Shown here: one piece after another, positions 1-8,200 of the stretch
Numbering within the stretch: the stretch's first letter is position 1
How the letters are laid out: each line of letters starts with the position of its first letter
NCBI GenBank assembly: GCA_020047775.1
Contig: JAIFNK010000163.1
Coordinates: 1-10,009, forward strand
Length of the DNA: 10,009 nt
Source: Akkermansia sp.
Lineage (GTDB): Bacteria; Verrucomicrobiota; Verrucomicrobiia; Verrucomicrobiales; Akkermansiaceae
Direction: 5' to 3'
The notes under the pieces: model-generated
The model's input: the letters and a program-made list of their open reading frames with translations, nothing else
The model's database searches: none
Told to the model about the DNA's origin: nothing
Program-made: the position numbers and the translations under genes

Positions 1-519
1 GCCAACTCCGGCATGGTCGCCACCGTCGAGCCCGAGGACGTGCAGAACCTCGTCAAGGAACACGGCGTGCTCGCCGGTCTCGTCTTCCAAAAAGAACTCG
101 AACGCACCGCCAAACAAGCCGGCGGCGGCGGCCAGGTCGCACCTGCCCAGCGCGCCACCGATTTCCTCACCGGAAAAATCTCCTCCAGCCTGCCGGACAC
201 CAGTTACTTTCCCGGCATCAAGTCCGCCCCGCTGCACGATCTGTTACCGCAGTGGATCACCAGCCGGATGCGCGAGGGTTTCAAACTCTTCGGTAGGCAG
301 ATGCACGGCTACATCTCCGAAGAAGCGCTGCTGCTGGGATTCGAGACCCGCACCAGTTCCCCCGTCCGCATCCCACGCCGCGACGACACGCTGGAGCACC
401 CGGAAATCGCCGGTCTTTACCCATGCGGCGAAGGCGCGGGCTACGCCGGCGGCATCGTCAGCGCCGCCATGGACGGCCTGCGCATCGCCGACGCGGCGTG
501 TGTCTCCGCCGGATCGTGA
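1..519 (+). CDS. FAD-dependent dehydrogenase, COG2509 type (C-terminal part; start outside window)
   Basis: The reading frame is open from the first base and ends at TGA 517-519, so only the last ~172 residues are present. The closing segment, with LYPCGEGAGYAGGI followed by VSAAMDGLR, matches the C-terminal FAD-contacting motif of the uncharacterised FAD-dependent dehydrogenases (COG2509, HI0933/BaiN-like flavoproteins): a glycine-rich turn followed by a helix that closes over the flavin. Upstream, the stretch with LPQWITSRMREG and then EEALLLGFETRTSSPVRIPR is also typical of this family. The N-terminal Rossmann dinucleotide-binding part would lie before the window. The substrate is unknown for the family, and a cytoplasmic location is expected. 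The ATG at 13 is internal, not the start, because coding similarity continues upstream of it. A GC hairpin lies just after the stop. The family call is fairly secure; the reaction is not known. Confidence 0.85.
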   Translation, partial: ANSGMVATVEPEDVQNLVKEHGVLAGLVFQKELERTAKQAGGGGQVAPAQRATDFLTGKISSSLPDTSYFPGIKSAPLHDLLPQWITSRMREGFKLFGRQMHGYISEEALLLGFETRTSSPVRIPRRDDTLEHPEIAGLYPCGEGAGYAGGIVSAAMDGLRIADAACVSAGS

Positions 520-527
520 ACCCAAGA

Positions 528-549
528 CGCCGCCGTTATCCGGGCGGCG
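528..549 (+). terminator. GC hairpin after flavoprotein gene (possible terminator, no U-tract)
   Basis: The arms CGCCGCC (528-534) and GGCGGCG (543-549) are perfectly complementary over 7 bp around an 8-base loop, nine bases after the stop codon of the flavoprotein gene. The position suits a transcription terminator, but no run of T follows, so it is not a canonical intrinsic terminator. It may instead protect the mRNA 3' end, or be chance in GC-rich DNA. Confidence 0.3.
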
Positions 550-621
550 CAATGTGTGGAGGATGGGATGACCATGGCTGGGGATGAAATACTGGTGCGC
601 GTCAGGCTTTGTGAAAAGGAG

Positions 622-640
622 GATAGGCTTCCAGCCTGTC
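622..640 (+). repeat. Short stem-loop in intergenic gap, possible dispersed repeat
   Basis: GATAGGCT (622-629) pairs with AGCCTGTC (633-640) around the three-base loop TCC, with one T-G wobble, so the stem is 8 bp. The hairpin is more stable as plus-strand RNA, because the wobble becomes a C-A mismatch on the other strand. The surrounding sequence (aggaggat before, tcttct after) recalls dispersed hairpin repeats that I remember from verrucomicrobial intergenic regions. That recollection is not verified, and a single copy is seen here. Confidence 0.4.
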
Positions 641-781
641 TTCTTCATTCAGCGCGTAGAACGCCCACCGGCGATCACTTTGCTGGAATCACAAAACATC
701 ATGCGCGGAAGTATAGCGATATCCGTTAAACCGCGAGGCCCGACTCTATCCGCCGCGCTTAAAATCAAAAAAAGATGATGA

Positions 782-893
782 ACCACGGAATACTCGGAAC
801 ACACGGAAACGAAGAAAATTCAAAAGGATCATGCCCTCACTCACAAGATCAGAACCCAAGACTTGATAGCTGTTTCATTTTCCGTGTGTTCCG
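782..893. repeat. Inverted pair of CGGAA-rich 9-bp tandem repeats
   Basis: Positions 782-808 contain three consecutive 9-base units: ACCACGGAA, TACTCGGAA, CACACGGAA. The second arm (879-893, TTTCCGTGTGTTCCG) is the exact reverse complement of 795-809, giving a perfect 15-bp inverted repeat separated by 69 bases. The unit structure resembles the 'ACCACGGAATACACGGAA'-like intergenic repeats I recall from verrucomicrobial and planctomycetal genomes; this is memory, not a search result. The 69-base interior has no gene. It could be a non-autonomous repetitive element, or a long-range stem-loop in a transcript. Confidence 0.65.
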
Positions 894-1112
894 GCGCATT
901 GGCAATCACTTCAAATGGCCCGGGTTGGTGAAGTTGCGCTGGAAAGCGGTGATACAATTGATTTCCCGCATATCGTATCGCATGACGAATAAGCCGAACC
1001 GGCCGCATCGTGCAACCCCTGCCAGTCGTTCAGTTTCGATTGCCCGCCCGAGCCATGGCCCGATGACCGCACAATGATGCCGGAGTTGAGAAATTGGAGA
1101 AAAACCGAGCGT

Positions 1113-1117
1113 AAGGA
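1113..1117 (+). promoter_or_regulatory. Ribosome binding site deciding the metallopeptidase start
   Basis: AAGGA at 1113-1117 lies 7 bases before the ATG at 1125. It is the clearest Shine-Dalgarno sequence before any gene in the window. It supports the ATG at 1125, which begins a signal peptide, over the in-frame ATGs at 1074 and 1077, which would add 17 charged residues ahead of that signal. Confidence 0.7.
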
Positions 1118-1124
1118 TCCTGTC

Positions 1125-1853
1125 ATGATCAAAAATCTCACCCTGCCCTGCCTGCTCCTCGCCGGTCTCTTTGTCGCCGTCGCGGAGACCGAAAAACCTG
1201 CAACCGCAAAGGTTGGCTGGGTGGAAACCGTGAAACTCGATCTCCAAGGCTGGACGGTCCACGCCGATGCCCGGCTGGTGAATGGGGAATACAAGGAACT
1301 CGGCACACGCTCGTTGAGCATGCTCTCCAACCACTTGGAACGCCTCACCGTCCTCATGCCGGAGAAGCAACTCGCCGCGCTGCGCAAGATGGAGATTTTC
1401 ATCGAGCACTCGCATCCGGAGCTTGGAAACATGCAATACCATCCCGATGCGGATTGGCTCATCGAGCGCGGCTACGATCCGCGGTTGGCGAAAAAAGTCC
1501 ACATCACACAGGCCGCCGAACTCATTTCCCGCAAGCAGATGCTCAAGCATCCCGCCGTCATCCTTCACGAGCTGGCCCATGCCTATCACGACCAAGTGCT
1601 CGGCTTCGAAGAACCGGCAATCGTCAAAGTCTATGACGATGCGATGAAGAAGGGCAATTACGCGAAATCGTTGCTCTACACGGGTGAGACGGTGAAGCAC
1701 TACGCCACCACCAACCACAAGGAATACTTCGCCGAGGCCACCGAGGCCTATCTTTATCACAATGACTTCTATCCATTCGTGCGCGCCGAGCTCAAGCAGC
1801 ACGACCCCGCCGCTCACGCCGAGATGGAACGGGTCTGGGGCAAGGTGGAGTGA
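1125..1853 (+). CDS. Predicted secreted zinc metallopeptidase (HExxH, gluzincin-like)
   Basis: The protein is 242 residues. It opens with a signal peptide (MIKN, then a Leu/Ala-rich core, AVA at residues 18-20 as likely cleavage site), so it probably acts in the periplasm or outside the cell. The zincin motif HELAH occupies residues 148-152 (bases 1566-1580); H148 and H152 would bind zinc and E149 would be catalytic. About 48 residues later the segment KEYFAEATEAYLYHNDFYPF (199-218) supplies a probable third ligand, E200. This arrangement recalls the MtfA (M90) and anthrax-lethal-factor-like (M34) gluzincins, where a Glu in an 'E-[YF]-F-A' helix is the third ligand. The rest is not recognised and no substrate can be named. 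It stands alone: a 605-base gap precedes it and 209 bases separate it from the transporter on the same strand. The metallopeptidase fold is strongly supported; the exact family is not. Confidence 0.8.
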   Translation: MIKNLTLPCLLLAGLFVAVAETEKPATAKVGWVETVKLDLQGWTVHADARLVNGEYKELGTRSLSMLSNHLERLTVLMPEKQLAALRKMEIFIEHSHPELGNMQYHPDADWLIERGYDPRLAKKVHITQAAELISRKQMLKHPAVILHELAHAYHDQVLGFEEPAIVKVYDDAMKKGNYAKSLLYTGETVKHYATTNHKEYFAEATEAYLYHNDFYPFVRAELKQHDPAAHAEMERVWGKVE

Positions 1854-1867
1854 TTTCATGCATGAAA
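1854..1867. repeat. Perfect 14-bp palindrome directly after the peptidase stop
   Basis: TTTCATGCATGAAA (1854-1867) reads the same on both strands and begins immediately after the TGA at 1851-1853. It has no loop, so it is more likely a dimeric protein-binding site or chance than a terminator. It lies ~195 bases upstream of the transporter start. Confidence 0.3.
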
Positions 1868-2062
1868 ATCGACGGCCACGCCATTTGTTGGCGAGATCAA
1901 TAAGCCCGACTTTGTATGAATGTGAGAGGCTCCCCCGGTCATCCGTCGCGACTTCCTTGCCGGCGGATTGAAAAAAAGCCGGTCGCTGCCGAACAAACTG
2001 CTTTCCGGGCTTGCAACGGGACGCGCATCTACCAACCCTCCCGACGCTGATTGTCCCAATCC

Positions 2063-3787
2063 ATGAAATCTGAATCCGATTCCTCCGCCGGCACGCCGCC
2101 CATGCCGTTCATGACGCAGCTCAAGTCGTTCGATGGCACCTACTGGTGGTGCAACTGGATGGAATTGATCGAGCGTTTCGCCTACTACGGGGTGCGCGTG
2201 ATGCTTCCCGTGTTCATGGTGGATTCCCTCGGCAAGGGCGGGCCGGAACTCACGCAGATCCAGAAGGGGAACATCTTCGCCTTCGCCCTTGTGGTGCAGT
2301 CGTTCGTGCCCATCGTCTCCGGTGGTTTTGCCGACCGCTATGGCTACAAGGTCAACATCGCGGCGTCCACGGTCCTCAAGATCATCGGCTATCTGATCAT
2401 GGGCTACACGGTTCTCCTGTCGGACATGCTCAGTGGAATGCCGCTGGTCGAGGCCCGCGCGAAGGGCGTGGATCACGCGTATGAGATTTTCACCCTCGGT
2501 CTTTTGTTCCTCGCCCTGGGCACTGCCATTTTCAAACCGGGCGTGCAGGGACTCATCGCCAACCGGGTGACCAAGGACAACTCCTCTCTGGCCTGGGGGC
2601 TTTTCTACCAGATGGTCAATGTCGGCGGCTTCGTGGGTCCGCTGCTCGCCGGATACCTGCGGATTCTCGATTACCACTACGTCTTCCTCGCCTGCTCGGG
2701 AGCCATCGCCCTGAACTTCATTCCACTCTTCTTTTTCGAGGAACCCGTTCACAAACCGGCCGAGGGAGTCAAACTTCCGGGCCCGGGGCGGATGCTGTTG
2801 GACTCGGTGCGCGGCCTGCTCGACCCACGGCTGTTTTTCTACACGATCGCCTTCTGCGGGTTCTGGCTCATGAACCAGCAGTTCTTCGATATCCTGCCGA
2901 ACTTCATTGACGATTGGGTGGACTCGCGCGACGCCGCCAATTTCCTCAAGAGCATTTTTGGCAATGGTGTGCCCACGGTTCACGATGGCAACCTCACTCA
3001 GGAGTGGATGCTCAATTTCAACTCTCTTCTCATCAGCATCTTCGCGTTTGTCGCGGGCTATTTCACCGGCAAGTTTCGCCCCCTTTCCGGCATCATCACG
3101 GGTATCATCTTCACGATCATCGCGATCTTCTGCCTCACGGGATCGATGAGCGGTTGGTGGATCCTCTTCTGCATCGGGATCTATTCGGTCGGTGAGATGA
3201 CGGCCGCGCCTAGCAACCTGGGATATCTTTCCCGCATCGCACCGGAAGGCAAGAAAGGCCAGTACATGGGCTACTCCAACTTCACCGTCGGCATCGGCGC
3301 GTCGATCGGCTCCATCATCGCCGGCCACTACTATGAGAACAACTGTGACAAGGTGGTCCTCGCCCGACGTTACCTGGTGGACAAACTGAGCGTGGACAAA
3401 GCACAAGTGGATGCGATTCCAAAGGGCGATCTGCTGGCGTTTTTCCATGAAAAACTGGGCATGGACGCATTCCAAGCCAAGCAGGTGCTCTGGGATACCT
3501 ATCAGCCCTATTCGCTGTGGTATCTTTTCGGCGGGATCGGCCTTGGTTCATTGTGCGCGTTGTTCCTCTACAATCACGTCATTTCCGCATCGGAAAAGAA
3601 CCCCGCGCATTCCTTCAACACACGGGGGGGCTTTTGGGTGAAGGCGTTTCTGATTCCCTTGTCCGTCATCCTGGTGGTCGCCACGGTTTGGCATTTCTCA
3701 GTCGGCCTCCTTCTCAACACCTTGTTTTTCTGCATGATGTTGGGATTCGCGCTGACCCAGCAAAAGGCGGTTTCTTCCGACAAGTAG
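2063..3787 (+). CDS. POT/PTR2-like major facilitator transporter (probable proton-coupled peptide uptake)
   Basis: This is an inner-membrane protein of 574 residues with many hydrophobic segments typical of the major facilitator superfamily. The first helix carries E34-L-I-E37-R38-F-A-Y-Y-G43, matching the ExxERFxYYG motif of proton-dependent oligopeptide transporters, in which the Glu and Arg residues take part in proton coupling. The MFS loop motif appears as GGFADRYGYK (87-96). IFKPGVQGLIANR (156-168) and FYQMVNVGGFVG (181-192) resemble further POT signatures. Family knowledge suggests proton-driven import of di- or tripeptides, but the substrate is inferred. Unusual is a soluble, charged stretch at ~427-484 between late membrane segments. 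ATG 2063 was chosen; TTG at 2051 would add four residues. Neither start has a clear ribosome binding site. The gene converges on the sulfatase gene with 64 bases between the stops. Confidence 0.82.
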   Translation: MKSESDSSAGTPPMPFMTQLKSFDGTYWWCNWMELIERFAYYGVRVMLPVFMVDSLGKGGPELTQIQKGNIFAFALVVQSFVPIVSGGFADRYGYKVNIAASTVLKIIGYLIMGYTVLLSDMLSGMPLVEARAKGVDHAYEIFTLGLLFLALGTAIFKPGVQGLIANRVTKDNSSLAWGLFYQMVNVGGFVGPLLAGYLRILDYHYVFLACSGAIALNFIPLFFFEEPVHKPAEGVKLPGPGRMLLDSVRGLLDPRLFFYTIAFCGFWLMNQQFFDILPNFIDDWVDSRDAANFLKSIFGNGVPTVHDGNLTQEWMLNFNSLLISIFAFVAGYFTGKFRPLSGIITGIIFTIIAIFCLTGSMSGWWILFCIGIYSVGEMTAAPSNLGYLSRIAPEGKKGQYMGYSNFTVGIGASIGSIIAGHYYENNCDKVVLARRYLVDKLSVDKAQVDAIPKGDLLAFFHEKLGMDAFQAKQVLWDTYQPYSLWYLFGGIGLGSLCALFLYNHVISASEKNPAHSFNTRGGFWVKAFLIPLSVILVVATVWHFSVGLLLNTLFFCMMLGFALTQQKAVSSDK

Positions 3788-3851
3788 ATCGAACATTCGA
3801 AAGGAACGTGGATTCCCCGAAACCCGCTGGGATCCGTTTACGCGTGACGGG

Positions 3852-5252
3852 TTATTTCACCTTGGCTTTGCCTCCGGTTTTTTTTGTTTCCAGTCCTTCA
3901 AATGCCGGTGGGACCAGTTGGGCGTTCCACGAAAGCCGCTTCTGATCGAGGGCTTCAAGCTCGCTGGCTGCGGACGACGCGAGGTTCTTGGTTTCGCCAA
4001 GATCCTCCTTGAGGTTGTAGAGTTGCGGCGCGCTGTCCTTGGCGTCGATCACGAGTTTTTGGACGCACCTTCTCACTACATAGGCCCCTTTGTCGAACAT
4101 CCGGAGATAGATGGCATCATGGGGAGCACCGGAATTCACGCCGGTGAGGTAAGGAATGAGGTTCACACCGTCGAGCGGGCGGGCTGCATCGACAGGGGCC
4201 TTGGCCTGGGCCGCGATGGTCGCGAAGATGTCGAGCGAGATGACTGGATTCCGATAGACGAGCCCCTTGGGGATTTGATCCGGCCATTGCGCGGCGAAGG
4301 GCACCCGGATTCCACCTTCCCATGGGCTGCCCTTGCCACCTCTCAGCGGTCCGTTGTTGGAAGCGTTGTCGGGCGGTCCTCCATTGTCTGATAGGAAAAC
4401 GACCATTGTGTTTTTATCGATTCCGAGTTCGCGCAGTTTCGAGAGGACCTGGCCGACACCGTCATCCACCGCGCTGACCATCGCGGCATAAGTGCGGCGT
4501 TTTTCGTTTTTGATGTCGGGAAATCTGGCGAGGTATTTCTCGCTGGCCTGAAGTGGCGAGTGCGGCGCGTTGTAGGCCAGATAGAGGAAGAACGGCCCGG
4601 CCTTGTGTCGCTTGATGAAGCGCGACGCCTCGTCCGAGAACTCATCCGTCAGGTATTTCGTGGTTTTGACCGGCGTTTGATCCCGCATGATCCACAGCTT
4701 GTAGCTGTCGCTTTCGCTTGAGCTCTTTGCCTGTTCCGTGTGCTGGAGCGTGAGTTCCTCGGGGAAATAGCGGTGGCCACCGCCCAGATGGCCGAAGAAC
4801 TCGTTGAAGCCGCGCTTGAGCGGATGCAAATCCGGGTGGCATCCAAGATGCCATTTTCCGATGAGACCCGTTTTGTAGCCGACCTTTCCCAGGGTGTCCG
4901 CGAGCGTGCTTTCCGAGAGCGGTAGGCCGCATTCCCGGTTTTCCGGAGCCCACCTCGGGTTGCGCTCGTGGCCGAAACGCTGCTGGTATCGGCCCGTTAG
5001 AAAACCGGCCCTGCTGGGGGAGCAGACCGCGTAAGACACATAACCATCCGTGAATTTGACGCCGTTGCTGGCGATCGAGTCGATGTTGGGAGTCGGGATG
5101 TCCTTGCACCCGTTGAATCCCACGTCGGCATATCCCTGGTCATCGGTCATGATGACGATGAGATTGGGCGGACGCTCCCGGGACGCTCCTTGAACGGGTG
5201 AAAGCCATCCGAAAATGGCAGCGAGTAGGCAGGTGACCGGGATGGGTTTCAT
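3852..5252 (-). CDS. Secreted sulfatase, formylglycine-dependent (arylsulfatase type)
   Basis: This 466-residue sulfatase hydrolyses sulfate esters. A signal peptide (residues 1 to ~23, ending VQGA) points to export. The metal site begins with D37-D38 in MTDDQGYADVGF. The signature C77-S-P-S-R81, followed by AGFLTGR, is the CxPxR motif whose cysteine is converted to formylglycine. Other expected active-site residues are K133 and H135 (GKWHLG), H231 (NAPHSP), D289-N290 (LSDNGGP) and K307 (RGGKGSPWEGG). Length and motif order fit an intact S1-family enzyme. The substrate cannot be read from sequence; in related bacteria such enzymes usually desulfate glycans such as fucoidan, carrageenan or mucin. 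Its ATG overlaps the pyruvate carboxylase stop as ATGA, so translation is probably coupled to that gene. No maturation enzyme (FGE or anaerobic SME) is in the window. Confidence 0.95.
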   Translation of the reverse strand: MKPIPVTCLLAAIFGWLSPVQGASRERPPNLIVIMTDDQGYADVGFNGCKDIPTPNIDSIASNGVKFTDGYVSYAVCSPSRAGFLTGRYQQRFGHERNPRWAPENRECGLPLSESTLADTLGKVGYKTGLIGKWHLGCHPDLHPLKRGFNEFFGHLGGGHRYFPEELTLQHTEQAKSSSESDSYKLWIMRDQTPVKTTKYLTDEFSDEASRFIKRHKAGPFFLYLAYNAPHSPLQASEKYLARFPDIKNEKRRTYAAMVSAVDDGVGQVLSKLRELGIDKNTMVVFLSDNGGPPDNASNNGPLRGGKGSPWEGGIRVPFAAQWPDQIPKGLVYRNPVISLDIFATIAAQAKAPVDAARPLDGVNLIPYLTGVNSGAPHDAIYLRMFDKGAYVVRRCVQKLVIDAKDSAPQLYNLKEDLGETKNLASSAASELEALDQKRLSWNAQLVPPAFEGLETKKTGGKAKVK

Positions 5253-8200
5253 AGAGGTGTCAATTTCACCAACAAATCATCGCTGTCCACGCGGTCGCCT
5301 TTTTTCACGAGGATCTCGGCGACGGTGCCGTCGGCGCTGGCGCTGACGGTGGTGAGCATTTTCATGGCTTCCAGGATGACGAGTTTGTCACCGGCTTTGA
5401 CTTCCTGGCCGGGCGACACGGCGACCTCGGTGACCATCCCGGGCATCGGCGCGCAGGCTTGGGCGGGGTTGCCGGGCTCGCCTTTCGGGCGGGACGCGGT
5501 GCTAACGGATTTCAGCGAGTTGTCCGTGACGATGGATTCACGCGGCATGCCGTTGAGCTCGTAAAAGAGCGCGCGCCGTCCCGCGGAGTCGGCCTCGCCG
5601 ATGGAGATGAGCTTGATGATGAGGGTCTTGCCGGTGTCGATCTCGATCTCCATTTCCTCGCCGATCTGCAGGCCGTAGAAAAACGCGGGCGTCGGCAGGC
5701 CGCTGAGGTCGTCGTATTTCGTGCGGAACGCCATGAAGTCCGCAAACACCTGCGGATACATCAGGTGCGAGTAAAGGTCGTCGTCGCTGGCGGGGCGGCC
5801 GAGTTTGGCGGCGAGCCCGGTGCGGGTGACTTCGAGATCGATGGGATCGGCGAGTTCGCCGGGGCGCACGGTGGTTGCCTTGCGGGTTCCTAACACGACC
5901 TTCTGCACCTCGACCGGCCAGCCGCCGTCGGGCTGGCCGAGGCCGCCCGAGAGCATGTCGATGACGCTCTCCGGGAAGTCGATGGAGCCGGGCTTGAGCT
6001 TCGGCACGTCCGCCGCCTTGATGCCGCGGGTGACGAGGAACATGCACATGTCGCCGACGACTTTGGACGACGGGGTGACCTTGACGATGTCGCCGAAGAG
6101 CTGGTTCACGTCGGCATAGGTGCGGGCGATTTCGCGCCAGCGGTGGCCGAGTCCCATGGCGTTCGCCTGCTCGCGGAGGTTGGTGTATTGACCGCCGGGC
6201 ATCTCGTGTTCGTAAACCTCCGCCGTGCCGGAGCGCGGGGCGGAGTCGAACGGTTGATAGAACTCGAGAACTTGCTCCCAGTAGTCGGAGAACTCGTTGA
6301 GCGAGTCGAAATCCAGCCCCGGATCTCGCTCGGTGTTGGCAAGGGCGGCGGCGATGGAATTCAAGTTAGGCTGCGAGGTGGAGCCGGACATGGAGGAAAT
6401 GGCGAGGTCCACAATGTCCACGCCGGCCTTGGAGGCGGCGAGCACGGAGGCGGAGTTGATGCCGGAGGTGTCGTGGGTGTGGAAATGCACGGGAATGCCG
6501 ATTTCCTCCTTGAGCGCGGTGACCAGCTTGAAGGCGGCGTGCGGCTTGCACAGGCCGGCCATGTCCTTGATGCAAAGCATGTGGGCGCCCATGCGCTCGA
6601 GTTCCTTGGCTTTGGCGACGTAGTATTTCAGCGAATACTTGTCGCGGTTCGCGTCGGTGATGTCGCCGGTGTAGCAGATGGCCGCCTCGCAAATGGACTT
6701 GCCGTGGTCGCGGACGGCTTCCATGGCCACCTTCATGTTAGGCAGGTAGTTGAGCGAGTCGAAGATCCGGAAGATGTCCATGCCGGAGTCCGCCGCGTGT
6801 TTGACAAATCCGGCGACGACGTTGTCCGGGTAGTTTGAATAACCGACGGCGTTCGAGCCGCGGAAGAGCATCTGGAAGCAGATGTTGGGGATCTTCTCGC
6901 GCAGGCGGCGGAGGCGGTCCCACGGGCACTCGCTGAGGAAGCGCATGGCGGTGTCAAAGGTGGCGCCGCCCCACATTTCCAGCGAGAAAAGCTCGGGGAT
7001 GCGGTGGGAGACGGCCTCGGCCACGCGTAGCATGTCGAAGCTGCGCATGCGGGTGGCGATGAGCGACTGGTGGGCGTCGCGGAAGGTGGTGTCGGTGATG
7101 AGCAGGCGCTTTTCATCGAGAATCCACTGCGCGAATTTCTCCGGGCCGATTTCCAACAGCACGTCGCGGCTGCCGCGCGGGACCTGCGCGTGGTGCTCGA
7201 TGACCAGGGAGTTAGGCACGGCGGCCTTGTGCATGATGCCGGCGGGTTTCCAGCCTTTGGCACTCGGATTTCCGTTGAGGGTGATGTCGGATAGATAGGC
7301 CAGCGTGCGGGTCGCGCGGTCGCGGCGGCGCTTGAACTGGAACAGCTCCGGCTTGGTATCGATGAGCTTTGTGTGTGCCTGGCCGGCGCGGAAGGTCTCG
7401 TCGGCGATGACGTTTTCAAGGAACGGAATGTTCGTTTTCACCCCGCGGATGCGGAACTCGCGCAGCGCGCGGTCCATCCGCTGGCAGGCCATCGGGAAGT
7501 CACGGCCCATCGCGGTGAGCTTGACGAGCATCGAGTCGTAATAAGGCGTGACGACCGAGCCGGCGTCGCCCGAGGCGGCGTCCAGGCGGATGCCGAAGCC
7601 GGCTGCGGAGCGGTAGTTGAGGATGCGGCCGTAGTCGGGCGAGAAGCCTTTTTCCGGATCCTCGGTGGTGATCCGGCACTGGATGGCGAAGCCGATGCAC
7701 GGCATGTCCTCTTGTTTTGGAATGGCGATTTCCTCGCTGAACAGCGTGTGACCGGCGGCGACGAGAATTTGCGAGCGCACCAGATCGATGCCGGTGACGC
7801 ACTCGGTGACGGTGTGCTCCACCTGGATGCGCGGGTTCATCTCGATGAAGAACCAGTCGTCCTGGTCCATGTCGTAGAGGAACTCGACGGTGCCCGCGTT
7901 GTCATAGCCGATGCCCTTGGCCAGCGTGACGGCGGCGTCGCAGAGCTCCTTGCGGATCTGCGGGTTGAGATGCATGGCCGGGGCGACCTCGACGACTTTC
8001 TGATAGCGCCGCTGCACCGAGCAGTCGCGTTCGTAAAGATGGACGACGTTGCCGTGCTGGTCGCCGAGGATTTGCACCTCGATGTGCTTGGCGCGGGAAA
8101 TGTAGCGCTCCAGGAAGACCGCGGAATTTCCGAACGCGTTGAGCGCCTCGTTCTGCGCCTCGGCTAATAATCCGGCGAGCTGCGACGGTTTTTCCACCAC

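Larger units (their letters stand above)
520..1124. other. 605-base intergenic stretch with repeats, no convincing gene
   Basis: This gap separates the flavoprotein end from the metallopeptidase start. It is less GC-rich than its flanks. It contains a GC hairpin (528-549), a small stem-loop (622-640) and a pair of inverted CGGAA-rich repeats (782-893). Short open frames exist at 584-778 and 775-1077 on the plus strand. Their translations are rich in Arg, Ser, His and Pro, show no recognisable motif, and run straight through the repeat elements, so I do not call them. No tRNA-like or riboswitch-like fold was recognised. The last ~60 bases carry the ribosome binding site of the next gene. I could not identify a convincing -35/-10 promoter pair. 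Confidence 0.6.

Noticed and set aside
584..1077. Two short plus-strand open frames (584-778, 775-1077) in the intergenic gap
   Set aside because: Both pass through repeat elements and have no motif, no ribosome binding site and non-coding-like composition.
906..1859. 317-codon minus-strand open frame opposite the metallopeptidase
   Set aside because: No recognisable domain, whereas the plus strand has a ribosome binding site, a signal peptide and HExxH motifs.
1958..1980. Hairpin CCGGC/GCCGG enclosing an A-run
   Set aside because: The stem is five base pairs and the A-run lies in the loop, so it does not function as an intrinsic terminator on either strand.
2051..2062. TTG start for the transporter at 2051
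   Set aside because: It adds only four residues and has no ribosome binding site; the ATG at 2063 is the more economical start.
1856..3475. 539-codon minus-strand open frame opposite the transporter gene
   Set aside because: Its translation is a His/Glu/Arg-rich low-complexity sequence typical of the antisense of a GC-rich gene. The plus strand encodes membrane helices and POT motifs.
3821..3853. Possible bidirectional terminator between the convergent genes (AACCCG 3821-3826 with CGGGTT 3848-3853)
   Set aside because: The stem is only 6 bp with a 21-base loop, no T-run follows, and one arm overlaps the sulfatase stop codon.
6143..8167. Plus-strand open frames of 231 and 264 codons within pyruvate carboxylase
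   Set aside because: They are mirror frames of a fully conserved 1159-residue enzyme, and their translations are compositionally biased.
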